Shown one piece after another: positions 50,415-58,306 of a stretch of DNA of 64,000 nucleotides. The translations under genes and the position numbers were made by a program. Under the pieces are notes generated by a model. That model saw nothing but the letters and a program-made list of their open reading frames with translations. It was not told the origin of the DNA and did not search any database. Origin of the DNA: Gordonia sp. SL306. GTDB lineage: Bacteria > Actinomycetota > Actinomycetes > Mycobacteriales > Mycobacteriaceae. The stretch spans positions 4,774,001-4,838,000 of the forward strand of contig NZ_CP113063.1 of assembly GCF_026625785.1 (NCBI RefSeq). The letters are read 5' to 3'. Each line of letters opens with the position of its first letter. Position 1 is the stretch's first letter.

Positions 50415-51269
50415 GTGGCAACCATCGAAGAGATCCTCCAGGTCGAGCCCATCGAGACCGACATCTACCGGGGGCTGGCGTTTCCCACGCTCATGCAGCG
50501 GACCTTCGGTGGTCAGGTGGCCGGACAGGCACTGATGTCGGCCACCCGCACGGTGGCTGCCGAGTACGCGGTGCATTCCCTGCACGGCTACTTCGTGCGG
50601 CCAGGGAATCCGGAGAAGCCGACGCTGTTCCTCGTCGATCGGATCCGCGACGGTCGCTCGTTCGTCACGCGGCGCGTGACCGGCATCCAGAACGGCGTCG
50701 CGATCTTCACCATGTCGGCGTCGTTCCACGTGCGCACCGATCACGGCATCGAACATCAGGACCGGATGCCACCCGCGCCGGCTCCCGAGGAGTTGCCCGA
50801 TGAGGCGAACGAACTCCCGGAGGATGCCAAGGCCATCTTCCGGGAGTGGAAGAACTTCGACATCCGGTTGGTGCCGCCGAGCCGCCTCGCGACCTCCGAC
50901 TACTTCGCGGCGCAGCAGCGCGTGTGGTTCCGCTACCGTCACCGGCTCCCGGACGACCAGGTGTTCCACGTGGGCACCCTCGCGTACATGAGCGACATGA
51001 CCTTGCTCGGCTCCTCGAAGGTGCCGCATCCCGACGCGGATCTGCAGGCGGCCTCCCTGGATCATGCGATGTGGTTCATGCGTCCCTTCCGCGCGGACGA
51101 GTGGCTCCTCTACGACCAGACCTCACCATCGGCATTCGGCGGACGAGCGCTCACCCAGGGCCGGATCTTCGACCACGCCGGGCGGATGGTCGCCGCGGTC
51201 ACCCAGGAGGGACTGACCCGCATCGACCGGGAAGCGCCCGCTGATCACCGCGACGGGCAGGCGAAGTGA
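50415..51269 (+). CDS. tesB: acyl-CoA thioesterase II
   Basis: A double hot-dog thioesterase of 284 aa that hydrolyses acyl-CoA to free acid. It has RTFGGQVAGQALMSATRTVA, HSLHGYFVRPGNPEKPTLFL and the second-half LAYMSDMTLLGSSKVPHPDA with the catalytic Asp. SLDHAMWFMRPFRADEWLLY and GRALTQGRIFDHAGRMVAAV close the fold. GTG 50415 lies 6 nt after GATACT and has no ribosome-binding site, so it is probably leaderless. The stop overlaps pdxT as GTGA. Confidence 0.94.
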   Translation: MATIEEILQVEPIETDIYRGLAFPTLMQRTFGGQVAGQALMSATRTVAAEYAVHSLHGYFVRPGNPEKPTLFLVDRIRDGRSFVTRRVTGIQNGVAIFTMSASFHVRTDHGIEHQDRMPPAPAPEELPDEANELPEDAKAIFREWKNFDIRLVPPSRLATSDYFAAQQRVWFRYRHRLPDDQVFHVGTLAYMSDMTLLGSSKVPHPDADLQAASLDHAMWFMRPFRADEWLLYDQTSPSAFGGRALTQGRIFDHAGRMVAAVTQEGLTRIDREAPADHRDGQAK

Positions 51270-51895
51270 GCGGCGTCGAGGTTCCGCGGATCGGGGTCCT
51301 GGCGCTGCAGGGCGACGTCCGGGAGCATCTGGCCGCCCTGTCCGAGGCTGGTGCACTGGCCGAGGCCGTTCGCAGGCCGGCCGAACTCGCGGCCGTCGAC
51401 GCGGTGGTCATCCCGGGCGGGGAGTCGACCACGATGAGTCACCTGCTGAACGTGTTCGATCTGTTCGATCCCCTGCGCGAACGGCTGGCCGCCGGCATGC
51501 CTGCGTACGGTTCCTGCGCAGGCATGATCATGCTGGCGAGCACGATCCTGGACACCCGCGCCGACGCCCGCCACCTCGACGCGCTCGACATCACGGTGCG
51601 GCGCAACGCCTTCGGTCGGCAGGTGGAGAGCTTCGAGACCGACCTGGAGTTCACCGGTATCACCGACCGGCCGGGGGATGCACTGATGCGGGCGGTGTTC
51701 ATCCGGGCGCCGTGGGTGGAGTCCATCGCGCCGGAGGTCGAGGTGCTGGCACAGGTGCCGGACGGTCCCGCCGAGGGACGGATCGTCGCGGTGCGGCAAG
51801 GCAACGTCCTCGCGACCTCGTTTCATCCGGAGGTGACCGGCGACCGGCGGGTGCACCAGTACTTCGTCGACATGGTGCGGGCGCCGGGAGCGTAG
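51266..51895 (+). CDS. pdxT: pyridoxal 5'-phosphate synthase glutaminase PdxT
   Basis: The glutamine amidotransferase that supplies ammonia to PdxS; 209 aa. The class I triad is clear: Cys in AYGSCAGMIM (near residue 80), His and Glu in SFHPEVTGD (near 190). PGGESTTM marks the substrate loop. GTG 51266 overlaps the tesB stop. The final four codons and the TAG stop lie inside the first unit of a 36-bp tandem repeat, so the C-terminal RAPGA residues come from repeat DNA. Confidence 0.95.
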   Translation: MSGVEVPRIGVLALQGDVREHLAALSEAGALAEAVRRPAELAAVDAVVIPGGESTTMSHLLNVFDLFDPLRERLAAGMPAYGSCAGMIMLASTILDTRADARHLDALDITVRRNAFGRQVESFETDLEFTGITDRPGDALMRAVFIRAPWVESIAPEVEVLAQVPDGPAEGRIVAVRQGNVLATSFHPEVTGDRRVHQYFVDMVRAPGA

Positions 51896-52046
51896 CGAGC
51901 GGGCCTGGTTGTCACGGCGCCGGGAGCGTAGCGAGCGGGCCCGGTCATTACCGCGCTGGGAGCGTAGCGAGCGGGCCCGGTTGTCACGGCGCCGGGAGCG
52001 TAGCGAGCGGGCCCGGTCATTACCGCGCCGGGAGCGTAGCGGCAGG
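51881..52046. repeat. 36-bp tandem repeat, 4.6 copies, alternating subtypes
   Basis: Units at 51881-51916, 51917-51952, 51953-51988, 51989-52024 and a partial 52025-52046. Each starts GCGCCGGGAGCGTAGCGAGC. Units 1 and 3 end GGTTGTCACG and units 2 and 4 end GGTCATTACC, making a 72-bp higher-order period. It covers the pdxT stop codon and the intergenic space before yebC. Only single-base changes separate matching units, which suggests recent expansion. Confidence 0.9.
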
Positions 52047-52143
52047 TGGGTCGGGACGCACCGGTAAGATCTTGACGTTGGGCCGATCGTCATCAGATGG
52101 TCGCGCCACGTGGTACTGACGTCGAGAAGGATGTGGGAGTCTC

Positions 52144-52896
52144 ATGAGCGGCCATTCCAAATGGGCCACCACCAAGCACAAGAAGGCGGTCGTCGACGCC
52201 AAGCGCGGCAAGATGTTCGCCAAGCTGATCAAGAACATCGAGGTGGCGGCGCGGACCGGCGGTGGTGATCCGGCCGGCAATCCCACGCTCTACGACGCCA
52301 TCCAGAAGGCCAAGAAGTCGTCGGTGCCCAACGACAACATCGAGCGTGCCCGCAAGCGCGGTGGCGGTGAAGAGGCGGGCGGCGCCGACTGGCAGACCAT
52401 CATGTACGAGGGATACGGCCCGAACGGCGTCGCGATCCTCATCGAATGTCTCACCGACAACCGTAATCGCGCAGCCGGTGAGGTGCGGACCGCGATGACC
52501 CGCAACGGCGGCAACATGGCCGATCCGGGTTCGGTGGCATATCTGTTCACCCGTCGGGGTGTCGTGACACTCGAGAAGAACGGCCAGTCCGAAGACGACC
52601 TCCTGATGGCCGTGCTGGATGCGGGCGCCGAGGAGGTGAACGACCTCGGGGAGTCGTTCGAGGTGGTGAGCGAACCGACGGATCTGGTCGCGGTCCGGAC
52701 GGCATTGCAGGAGGCCGGTATCGACTACGACTCCGCCGAGGCCGATTTTCGCGCTTCGGTCGAGGTGCCGGTGGACGCCGACGGCGCGCGCAAGGTGTTC
52801 AAGCTCATCGATGCGCTCGAGGACTCCGACGACGTGCAGAACGTGTACAGCAACGTCGACGTGAGTGACGAGGTGCTCGCCGAACTCGACGCGTAG
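52144..52896 (+). CDS. yebC: YebC/PmpR family regulatory protein
   Basis: A 250-aa three-domain protein of the YebC family, reported to act as transcription regulators and to aid translation of proline stretches. It starts MSGHSKWATTKHKKAVVDAK, has KKSSVPNDNIERARKRGGGE and MYEGYGPNGVAILIECLTDN, and ends with the LEDSDDVQNVYSNVDVSDEV signature. ATG 52144 has AGGATG upstream. It lies beyond the 36-bp repeat, two genes from ruvC, as in many bacteria. Confidence 0.94.
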   Translation: MSGHSKWATTKHKKAVVDAKRGKMFAKLIKNIEVAARTGGGDPAGNPTLYDAIQKAKKSSVPNDNIERARKRGGGEEAGGADWQTIMYEGYGPNGVAILIECLTDNRNRAAGEVRTAMTRNGGNMADPGSVAYLFTRRGVVTLEKNGQSEDDLLMAVLDAGAEEVNDLGESFEVVSEPTDLVAVRTALQEAGIDYDSAEADFRASVEVPVDADGARKVFKLIDALEDSDDVQNVYSNVDVSDEVLAELDA

Positions 52897-52924
52897 GACT
52901 CGTCGCGATCCGGTCGGTGGGTGT

Positions 52925-53569
52925 TCAGGACGTGCGATCCCGGTGGCGTCTCGTGCGTGGATCGTTGACGGCGACGGCAGGCCGGTCCGGGTGGTCGTAA
53001 CGGACCTCGATGTCGGCGTCGCCTGACGCTTCCGAGTACCGCAGGATCGGCTCGATCGTCCATGCCGTGTCCGGTGGCGAGATCCGGCGCAGGGTGGCCT
53101 CGCTCATCCGCAGTCGGATCGTCAGATCCACATCGAGATCCCTTCCGACGAGCATCGGACCCGCCAGGATCAGCACCTGGTCGGGAGCCGCGTCCTGTCG
53201 TCGGTCGCGGAAGGATCGATCCTGTTCGGCATCCCACAGACGCGGCAACCATCGACCGGCCACCCGAAGCGCCGACACGACCTCCCGATCGAGCGCCTGG
53301 TGGTCGAACCATCCGGATCGGTAGCTCTCCGGATCGGTGTGCCCGTACTCGAATCGCAGCGATGCCGCCCGCAGATAGTCCGACATCCTGACCACGCCCG
53401 CGGCACGGCCGACGGCCCGGAGCCGATCGGCGAGCCGGTCGGCGAGGTCGTCGGGCCGGGCGGCGTCGGCACCGTCGATCACCACCACGACACGACCGTC
53501 GCGGGCGGCGACGTGGGAGAGGCAGAGTTCGACGATCCCGTCGGGGGTGGTCGGCGTGTACGTGGGCAT
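52925..53569 (-). CDS. uridine-kinase-like protein lacking the P-loop
   Basis: A 214-aa protein that follows the actinobacterial uridine-kinase-like layout: an opening VVVVIDGADAARPDDLADRL strand, FEYGHTDPESYRSGWFDHQA, ALDREVVSAL, VLILAGPMLVGRDLDVDLTI and a final RYDHPDRPAVAVND. The Walker A GxxGxGKS is missing: where GADGAGKS would be, the sequence reads GADAARPDD. It probably does not bind ATP in the normal way. ATG 53569 has GAAGG upstream. It is divergent from ruvC and converges with yebC. The role is unknown. Confidence 0.68.
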   Translation of the reverse strand: MPTYTPTTPDGIVELCLSHVAARDGRVVVVIDGADAARPDDLADRLADRLRAVGRAAGVVRMSDYLRAASLRFEYGHTDPESYRSGWFDHQALDREVVSALRVAGRWLPRLWDAEQDRSFRDRRQDAAPDQVLILAGPMLVGRDLDVDLTIRLRMSEATLRRISPPDTAWTIEPILRYSEASGDADIEVRYDHPDRPAVAVNDPRTRRHRDRTS

Positions 53570-53620
53570 GGCACCTTCGATTGTCGCGTGTTGTTGTCCG
53601 GCGTCGTCGGCGCCTGCCGA

Positions 53621-53643
53621 TAGAATCTCGAACAACTGTTCGG
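53621..53643 (+). promoter_or_regulatory. ruvC promoter -10 and LexA (SOS) box
   Basis: TAGAAT (53621-53626) is followed at once by TCGAACAACTGTTCGG (53628-53643). This matches the actinobacterial LexA box TCGAAC-N4-GTTCGA with one mismatch. LexA bound here would block initiation of ruvCAB. Confidence 0.8.
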
Positions 53644-53668
53644 AAATGCTTGCACGGTGGAGGTGTAC

Positions 53669-54271
53669 GTGCGTGTGATGGGAGTCGATCCCGGCCTGAC
53701 GCGCTGTGGGATCGCCCTGGTCGAGTCGGGGCGGGGGCGAAACGTGACGGCGCTCGACGTCGACGTGGTCAGGACGCCCACCGACATGGAACTCGCGGAC
53801 CGGTTGCTGGCCATCTATACCGCGGCGAGTCACTGGCTCGACGTCCACCAGCCGGACGTGGTCGCGATCGAGCGGGTGTTCGCGCAGAATCAGGTGTCCA
53901 CGGCGATGGGGACCGCCCAGGCGGGCGGGGTCGTCGCGCTGGCTGCCGGCCAACGCAATGTGCCCGTGCGTTTTCACACGCCCTCCGAGGTCAAGGCGGC
54001 GGTCACGGGGAGTGGCCGGGCCGACAAGGCTCAGGTCACGATGATGGTCACCCGCATCCTCGGGATGCAGACGAAGCCGAAACCGGCAGACGCCGCCGAC
54101 GCTCTGGCGCTGGCGATCTGCCACTGCTGGCGAGGAGCCACCACGGAGAAGATGATCGAGGCACAACGCAGGGCCGAGGAACTCGCACGGCGCCATCGTG
54201 AGCGGGTTGCGCAGGCCTCCGCCGGTCGTGCGACGTCGTCGAAGCGGACGCAGGCCGGGGGAGCGGCATGA
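53669..54271 (+). CDS. ruvC: Holliday junction resolvase RuvC
   Basis: A dimeric nuclease of 200 aa that cuts Holliday junctions. It begins VRVMGVDPGLTRCG with catalytic Asp7, followed by VVAIERVFAQNQVST (Glu) and PADAADALALAICH (two Asp). GTG 53669 is chosen because GGAGG lies 5 nt upstream; GTG 53657 would add four residues. The C-tail is basic and disordered. The stop overlaps ruvA as ATGA. An SOS box controls the operon. Confidence 0.96.
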   Translation: MRVMGVDPGLTRCGIALVESGRGRNVTALDVDVVRTPTDMELADRLLAIYTAASHWLDVHQPDVVAIERVFAQNQVSTAMGTAQAGGVVALAAGQRNVPVRFHTPSEVKAAVTGSGRADKAQVTMMVTRILGMQTKPKPADAADALALAICHCWRGATTEKMIEAQRRAEELARRHRERVAQASAGRATSSKRTQAGGAA

Positions 54272-54867
54272 TCGCCTCGGTGCGCGGTCCCGTCGTCGAC
54301 GTCGCCCTCGACCACGTGGTGATCGATTGCGCGGGCGTCGGCTACCGCGTGCTAGTGACGCCGGGAACCGTCGGATCGCTGCGGCGCGGCGAGGAGGCGA
54401 CCTTGCTCACGTCGATGATCGTGCGCGAGGACTCGATGACGCTCTACGGCTTCACCGATGCCGATGCACGGTCGTTGTTCACGCTTCTGCAGACGGTGAC
54501 CGGGGTCGGCCCGCGCCTGGCGATGGCGACCCTGGCGGTCCTGGAGCCGGACGCGCTGCGCCGCGCGCTGGCCGAGTCCGATGTGAAGGCGCTGACCACG
54601 GTTCCGGGAATCGGGAAACGCGTGGCCGAACGACTTGTCGTGGAGTTGCGGGACAAGGTCGAGGCACCCGCGGCACTCGACGGCGTGGCGTCGACCACGT
54701 CCATCGGCGGCACGGTGCGCGACCAGGTGTCCGAGGCGTTGCTCGGTCTCGGTTTCACCGCCGCACCCGCCGACCGGGCCCTGGCCGCGGTATTGGCCGA
54801 CGCGCCCGACGTGGACGCGTCCACCCTTCTCCGGAAGTCGTTGGCGCTCTTGGGGAAGACCGCATGA
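54268..54867 (+). CDS. ruvA: Holliday junction DNA helicase subunit RuvA
   Basis: A 199-aa tetrameric junction-binding protein. Domain I is an OB fold starting MIASVRGPVVDVALDHVVID. The HhH motifs TVTGVGPRLAMATL and TVPGIGKRVAERLVVELRDK contact DNA. The C-terminal domain EALLGLGFTAAPADRALAAV binds RuvB. It overlaps ruvC by 4 bp and ruvB by 4 bp, so the three are made together and direct branch migration and resolution. Confidence 0.96.
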   Translation: MIASVRGPVVDVALDHVVIDCAGVGYRVLVTPGTVGSLRRGEEATLLTSMIVREDSMTLYGFTDADARSLFTLLQTVTGVGPRLAMATLAVLEPDALRRALAESDVKALTTVPGIGKRVAERLVVELRDKVEAPAALDGVASTTSIGGTVRDQVSEALLGLGFTAAPADRALAAVLADAPDVDASTLLRKSLALLGKTA

Positions 54868-55955
54868 CCGACGATCAGGTGCCCGGACCCGACGAGCGCG
54901 ACCTGAGTGCCGCGGAGTTGCACTCGGACGGCGACTTCGACGCCGGGCTGCGTCCACGGTCGCTGGCCGACTTCATCGGCCAGCCCAGGGTCCGCGAACA
55001 ACTCGAACTCGTGTTGCGCGGTGCCAAGGGCCGTGGCGGCACCCCGGATCACATTTTGCTGTCCGGACCACCTGGACTCGGCAAGACGTCACTGGCGATG
55101 ATCATCGCCGGTGAGATGGGGGCGGCGATCCGCGTGACGTCCGGTCCGGCACTCGAACGTGCCGGCGACCTCGCGGCGATGCTTTCCAACCTGGTCGACG
55201 GCGACGTGCTCTTCATCGACGAGATCCACCGGATCGCCCGTCCGGCCGAGGAGATGCTGTATCTGGCGATGGAGGATTTCCGGGTCGACGTGGTGGTGGG
55301 GAAAGGGCCCGGTGCCACATCGATCCCGCTCGACGTGGCACCGTTCACTCTCGTCGGCGCCACCACCCGATCGGGGTCGCTGACGGGTCCGCTGCGTGAC
55401 CGGTTCGGGTTCACCGCGCACATGGAGTTCTACGAGAACGACGAGCTGGTGCATGTGCTGCGCAGGTCGGCGGGGATTCTGGGGATCCGCTTGCTCGAGG
55501 ACGCCGCTGTCGAGATCGCCGGCCGGTCGCGCGGCACCCCCCGGATCGCCAACCGGCTGCTGCGCCGGGTCCGCGACTACGCCGAGGTTCGCAGCGACGG
55601 TGTCATCACCCTGGACATCGCACGGGCAGCTCTCACCGTCTACGACGTCGATCAGCTGGGTTTCGACCGCCTCGACCGAGCCGTTCTCAACGCACTGGTC
55701 CGAGGGTTCGGGGGCGGGCCCGTCGGGGTGTCGACACTGGCGGTCGCGGTGGGTGAGGAGCCCACCACCGTCGAGGAGGTGTGTGAACCGTTCCTGGTGC
55801 GTGCGGGAATGATGGCGCGGACCCCGCGTGGCCGCGTCGCGACGGCCGCGGCCTGGCATCATCTCGGTCTCGCACCGCCGGCAGGCGCGATGAACGCCAG
55901 CTTCGGTGTCCGCACCCGCGACACCCTGACCGAGAGTCTGTTCGACGATCTCTAG
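54864..55955 (+). CDS. ruvB: Holliday junction branch migration ATPase RuvB
   Basis: The hexameric AAA+ motor of branch migration, 363 aa. Walker A GPPGLGKTSLAMI, Walker B VLFIDEIHRI, sensor 1 LVGATTRSGSLTGPLRDRFG, and sensor 2 GTPRIANRLLRRVRDYAEV are intact. The winged-helix end holds RTPRGRVATAAAWHHLG. The N-terminal acidic stretch (about 25 residues) precedes LRPRSLADFIGQPRVREQLE. ATG 54864 overlaps ruvA. Confidence 0.97.
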   Translation: MTDDQVPGPDERDLSAAELHSDGDFDAGLRPRSLADFIGQPRVREQLELVLRGAKGRGGTPDHILLSGPPGLGKTSLAMIIAGEMGAAIRVTSGPALERAGDLAAMLSNLVDGDVLFIDEIHRIARPAEEMLYLAMEDFRVDVVVGKGPGATSIPLDVAPFTLVGATTRSGSLTGPLRDRFGFTAHMEFYENDELVHVLRRSAGILGIRLLEDAAVEIAGRSRGTPRIANRLLRRVRDYAEVRSDGVITLDIARAALTVYDVDQLGFDRLDRAVLNALVRGFGGGPVGVSTLAVAVGEEPTTVEEVCEPFLVRAGMMARTPRGRVATAAAWHHLGLAPPAGAMNASFGVRTRDTLTESLFDDL

Positions 55956-56128
55956 ACCGGCCGCGAACCCGAGGATCGCGACGACATTCCCGGGCATGGC
56001 ACACTGGGGAGAGCCCGCCGGAGGACTTGGTGCGATCACACGCGCCTGCGAGCGGCACTCGGCTGACCGGCCGAACCCGACATAACGCCCACAATACGAC
56101 CGAACCGACAAGGATTGTTGCTGTAATC

Positions 56129-56536
56129 ATGGAGTCACTCTTCTTCCCCCTTCTGCTGGCCCTGCTGGCCGGTTTCATGTTCCTGAGCATCCGTAAGCAG
56201 AAGAAGCGCGTGTCCGAGATGCAGGACATGCAGAACTCCGTGGCCACCGGTGCGCGCGTGCAGCTGACCTCGGGAATGTTCGCCACCGTCGTCGAGGCGG
56301 GAACCGGCGATTTCGTCGACCTCGAGATCGCGACCGGTGTCGTGACCCGCTTCAATCGCGCCGCTGTGGTGCGGGTGGTGCCGACCGAGGACGCCGCCGA
56401 GACCTATCCGGGCGCGTTGACCGAGCGTCCCGAGGAGATCGTCGACGATCCGTCGCCGTCCCTGGGTGCCGATCCCACCACTGACGACAGCGTCTCCACC
56501 GAACGTCCGGGTGACACCCCCTCCGACGAGAAGTGA
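56129..56536 (+). CDS. yajC: preprotein translocase subunit YajC
   Basis: A 135-aa single-pass accessory of SecDF. The start MESLFFPLLLALLAGFMFLS is one helix, followed by RKQKKRVSEMQDMQNSVATG and GARVQLTSGMFATVVEAGTG. The C-terminal 40 residues are acidic. ATG 56129 lacks a well-spaced ribosome-binding site (AAGGA lies 14 nt away), so the start is less certain. It lies upstream of secD-secF, as in most actinobacteria. Confidence 0.9.
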   Translation: MESLFFPLLLALLAGFMFLSIRKQKKRVSEMQDMQNSVATGARVQLTSGMFATVVEAGTGDFVDLEIATGVVTRFNRAAVVRVVPTEDAAETYPGALTERPEEIVDDPSPSLGADPTTDDSVSTERPGDTPSDEK

Positions 56537-56698
56537 TCAACCTGCGGGCGCGTACACGCGCCCGCAGGTCACCGAGCGCGGTGGCACCGGAGGACGGTTG
56601 CCACCGCGCAGTCAGTAGAGTGGGCGACCGACCGCCACGACCGCGCGGCGGGGCCGCATGGTGCCCCGGTGCGCATTCCCTAGGAGACCAGAACAGCA

Positions 56699-58306
56699 GT
56701 GACCACACCTCGCCGGGCGTCGGCGAAGCGGTCGGGACCTCCACGTGAGATTCCGCCGTGGAGACCCCTGACCGCTTTCTTCGTGCTGTTGGCCGTCGTC
56801 TGGGGGCTGGTTTTCTTCACCGGAGGCGGATCGCCGACACCCAAGCTGGGTATCGACCTGCAGGGTGGGACCCGGGTGACATTGACCGCCCGCACACCCG
56901 ACGGCAATCCGCCGACACGTGACCAGCTCAACCAGGCGAAGCAGATCATCGAGCAGCGTGTGAACGGGCTCGGTGTCTCCGGCTCGGAGGTCGTGGTCAA
57001 CGGCAACAACCTGGTCATCACGGTGCCGGGTGACGACGGCAAGCAGGCACGCTCGCTGGGCCAGACCGCCCGACTGTTCGTGCGTCCGGTCGAGAAGGTG
57101 CAACCCGCGACCCCGCAGCCGAAGACCGATGAACAGAAGCAGCAGGAAGACAAGCAGTCCGACGAGACCTCGGCTGCCGCGATCGACGAACAGCGCAAAC
57201 TGCGACAGGCGCCCGCCGGGGCCAACCTCGATGGCCTGACGGCGCAGATGGCCAAGATGGACTGCTCGCCGGGCGCCAACGACCCGTTGCTGGGCAACGA
57301 TCTGCCCGACCAGAACCTGGTGGCGTGCTCCCAGGACGGCACGGAGGTCTACCTCCTCGGGCCGGAGATCATCGACGGCCGGGACATCAAGAACGCGACG
57401 GCAGGCACCACGCAGCAGGCCGGATCGTGGATCGTGCAGGTCGAGTTCAAGGGTGACGCACAGAAGTTCTGGCCGACCTACACCGCCCAGAACACTGGCA
57501 AACAGACCGCGTTCACGCTCGACACCAAGGTGGTCTCCGCGCCGCAGATCCAGGGTGCGATCACCACTCCGTCCACCGAGATCAGCGGGAATTTCAGCCA
57601 GCAGGAGTCGAAGGATCTCGCCAACGTCCTCAAGTACGGTTCGTTGCCACTGTCTTTCGAGGCCTCCGATGCCGAGACGGTGTCGGCGACACTGGGTCTC
57701 GCGTCGCTGCAGGCCGGGCTGATCGCGGGCCTGGTCGGACTGATCGCAGTCCTTCTCTATGCGCTGTTCTATTACCGCATGCTCGGCATCCTGACGATGT
57801 TGTCGCTGGTGCTGTCGGGACTGATGGTGTACGGCATCATCATCCTGCTGGGCCGGTGGATCGGCTTCACTCTCGATCTCTCCGGCATCGCGGGCCTGAT
57901 CATCGGTATCGGCATGACGGCCGACTCATTCGTCGTCTACTTCGAACGAATAAAGGACGAGATGCGGGAGGGCCGAAGTTTCCGGTCCGCGGTGCCGCGG
58001 GGCTGGGCGAGCGCGCGGCGCACCATCTGGTCGGGCAACGCGGTCAGCTTCATCGCCGCGGTCGTCATTTATGTCCTGGCCATCGGCGAGGTACGCGGAT
58101 TCGCCTTCACACTGGGTCTCACCACGATCCTCGATGTCGTGGTCGTCTTCCTGGTGACCCATCCACTGGTCGTCCTGGCCAGCCGGTCCGAGTTCCTGTC
58201 GAGACCGAAGGTCAATGGGTTGGGCGCCGTGAGTGAGGTGGCGCGACAGCGGAGAGTGTCGGCCCGAACCGCCAAGGTCGAGGCGTCGGAAGGAACGGCG
58301 AAATGA
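56699..58306 (+). CDS. secD: protein translocase subunit SecD
   Basis: A 535-aa RND-type membrane protein that uses the proton gradient to finish protein export with SecF. One helix near the start (LTAFFVLLAVVWGLVFFTG), then LGIDLQGGTRVTLTARTPDG, and a large external domain with a Gln/Lys-rich insert near residues 140-165. Five more helices follow, including IAGLIIGIGMTADSFVVYFE with the conserved Asp. GTG 56699 has TAGGAG upstream. The stop overlaps secF as ATGA. Confidence 0.95.
   Translation: MTTPRRASAKRSGPPREIPPWRPLTAFFVLLAVVWGLVFFTGGGSPTPKLGIDLQGGTRVTLTARTPDGNPPTRDQLNQAKQIIEQRVNGLGVSGSEVVVNGNNLVITVPGDDGKQARSLGQTARLFVRPVEKVQPATPQPKTDEQKQQEDKQSDETSAAAIDEQRKLRQAPAGANLDGLTAQMAKMDCSPGANDPLLGNDLPDQNLVACSQDGTEVYLLGPEIIDGRDIKNATAGTTQQAGSWIVQVEFKGDAQKFWPTYTAQNTGKQTAFTLDTKVVSAPQIQGAITTPSTEISGNFSQQESKDLANVLKYGSLPLSFEASDAETVSATLGLASLQAGLIAGLVGLIAVLLYALFYYRMLGILTMLSLVLSGLMVYGIIILLGRWIGFTLDLSGIAGLIIGIGMTADSFVVYFERIKDEMREGRSFRSAVPRGWASARRTIWSGNAVSFIAAVVIYVLAIGEVRGFAFTLGLTTILDVVVVFLVTHPLVVLASRSEFLSRPKVNGLGAVSEVARQRRVSARTAKVEASEGTAK

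Noticed and set aside
48915..51065. 716-codon minus-strand frame
   Set aside because: It spans antisense to PP2C, LuxR and tesB, all of which have good motifs and starts.
51881..52046. Possible CRISPR array
   Set aside because: Units are directly adjacent with no unique spacers between them, and no cas genes are nearby.
51712..52119. Frames with 12-residue repeating peptides over the 36-bp repeat on both strands
   Set aside because: The repeats in the peptides only reflect the DNA repeat length being a multiple of three; no start signal or non-repeat domain supports them.
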